Assembly (NCBI GenBank): GCA_025928735.1
Contig: JAICIW010000199.1
Location: forward strand, 1 to 5,017
DNA length: 5,017 nucleotides
Direction: 5' to 3'
From: Rhodanobacteraceae bacterium
Lineage (GTDB): Bacteria; Pseudomonadota; Gammaproteobacteria; Xanthomonadales; Rhodanobacteraceae
Shown piece after piece: positions 4,327 to 5,017 of this stretch; the stretch's first letter is position 1, and every line of letters begins with the position of its first letter. A program made the translations under genes and the position numbers. Below the pieces are notes generated by a model. It saw only the letters and a program-made list of their open reading frames with translations. It searched no databases and had not been told where the DNA came from.

Positions 4327-5017
4327 ATGAACCATCAAATGAAACGCCTGTCGCTCGCGGTCCGCGTCGGCTTGACCGCCGGTCTGGTTGCAGCCGCCGG
4401 CCTTGCCCAGGCGCAGCAGCCTTCACAAGATCAGGGCAACACCAAGGGTCAACCCAAGACGCTACAAACCGTGGTCGTGACCGGATCGTTGATCCGGCGT
4501 GTCGATACCGAAACTGCCAGTCCCGTCACCATCATCGATCGCCAGAACATCACCAGTTCCGGCAAACCGACGCTCGGCGACGTGCTCCAGCAGTTGCCCA
4601 GCGTCGCCGGCAATGCCACCAATCCGCAGAACAACTCCAACGGCGGCGGCGTCGCCTCGCCGTTGACCGAGGGCGGCGACGGCGCCTCGCGCGTGTCGCT
4701 GCGTGGCCTGGGCACCGGCCGCACGCTGGTGTTGATCGACGGACAACGCATGCTCAACGCCGACATGAATCTGGTGCCGCAGAACATGGTCCAGCGGATC
4801 GACGTGCTGGCCGAGGGCGCGTCGACCACGTACGGTTCCGATGCCGTGGGCGGCGTGGTGAACATCATTCTGCGCCACGACTTCGACGGCGTGGAAATGA
4901 GCTTCAACGATGGCATCTCCAACCAGGGCGATGGTCAGCGGCACGGCATCAGCCTGAGCATGGGCCACACCGGCGACAGGTACAACATCGTTGGCGGCAT
5001 CGATTACAACAAGTACG
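4327..5017 (+). CDS. TonB-dependent outer membrane receptor, N-terminal part
   Basis: This is an outer membrane receptor that imports a scarce substrate using energy passed on by TonB-ExbBD; the ligand cannot be told from this part. The frame stays open to the right edge, giving 230 residues. Residues 1-29 are a signal peptide: MNHQMKRLS, a hydrophobic core, and an AQA cleavage site before Gln30. A polar linker leads to the TonB box TVVVTGS (48-54). The plug domain follows: SPVTIIDRQNI (65-75), LGDVLQQLPSV (83-93), SLRGLGTGRTLVLIDGQR (124-141), RIDVLAEGASTTYGSDAVGG (157-176) and VVNIILR (177-183). The first beta-barrel strands come after that. ATG 4327 has GGAGAG (4318-4323) just upstream; the ATG at 4339 (Met5) has none. 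The sequence resembles the large receptor paralog group of Xanthomonadales. It is divergent from hslVU, with no partner gene visible. Confidence 0.97.
   Translation, partial: MNHQMKRLSLAVRVGLTAGLVAAAGLAQAQQPSQDQGNTKGQPKTLQTVVVTGSLIRRVDTETASPVTIIDRQNITSSGKPTLGDVLQQLPSVAGNATNPQNNSNGGGVASPLTEGGDGASRVSLRGLGTGRTLVLIDGQRMLNADMNLVPQNMVQRIDVLAEGASTTYGSDAVGGVVNIILRHDFDGVEMSFNDGISNQGDGQRHGISLSMGHTGDRYNIVGGIDYNKY

Noticed and set aside
4449..4968. Minus-strand open frames of 157 and 168 codons at the right end
   Set aside because: They are antisense to the TonB-dependent receptor, whose signal peptide, TonB box and plug motifs clearly identify the coding strand.

Overview
The window looks like chromosomal DNA of a GC-rich gammaproteobacterium, most likely a member of the Xanthomonadales (Lysobacterales). 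This rests on the strong G/C bias at third codon positions, the protein-level resemblance of HslV, HslU, SSB and the DUF971 protein to that group, a large TonB-dependent receptor, and an intergenic inverted pair of hairpin repeats with GTAG heads like those known from Stenotrophomonas and relatives. The genus cannot be fixed from the sequence alone.

Layout, left to right. Positions 1-276 (+) are the C-terminal half of ssb. It is followed after 29 bp by a GFA-family (DUF636) cysteine-rich protein, 306-794 (+). A two-hairpin REP-like element (790-890) separates this from a convergent minus-strand block. Read in its own direction, that block is hslV (4018-3431), hslU (3373-2027), an unrecognised 204-residue protein (1980-1366) and a DUF971 protein (1304-897). 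From 4019 to 4326 lies a divergent intergenic region with a good sigma-32-like promoter for hslVU and candidate control elements for a TonB-dependent receptor (4327 onward, +), which runs off the right edge.

How the genes work together. HslV (N-terminal-threonine protease) and HslU (AAA+ unfoldase) form the HslUV/ClpYQ protein-degradation machine and are probably one heat-shock operon. The two genes downstream may be read from the same transcript, but each also has a -10-like hexamer exactly 6 nt before its ATG and no Shine-Dalgarno sequence, which suggests leaderless transcripts. SSB, the GFA protein and the receptor have no evident functional link to HslUV.

Most of the window is ordinary housekeeping sequence, and I see no convincing new multi-gene system. 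The points worth a second look are the REP pair whose head supplies a stop codon, the twin leaderless-type starts, the stop-free in-frame gap between hslV and hslU, the extra C-terminal tail of HslV, and the 15-bp direct repeats before the receptor gene.
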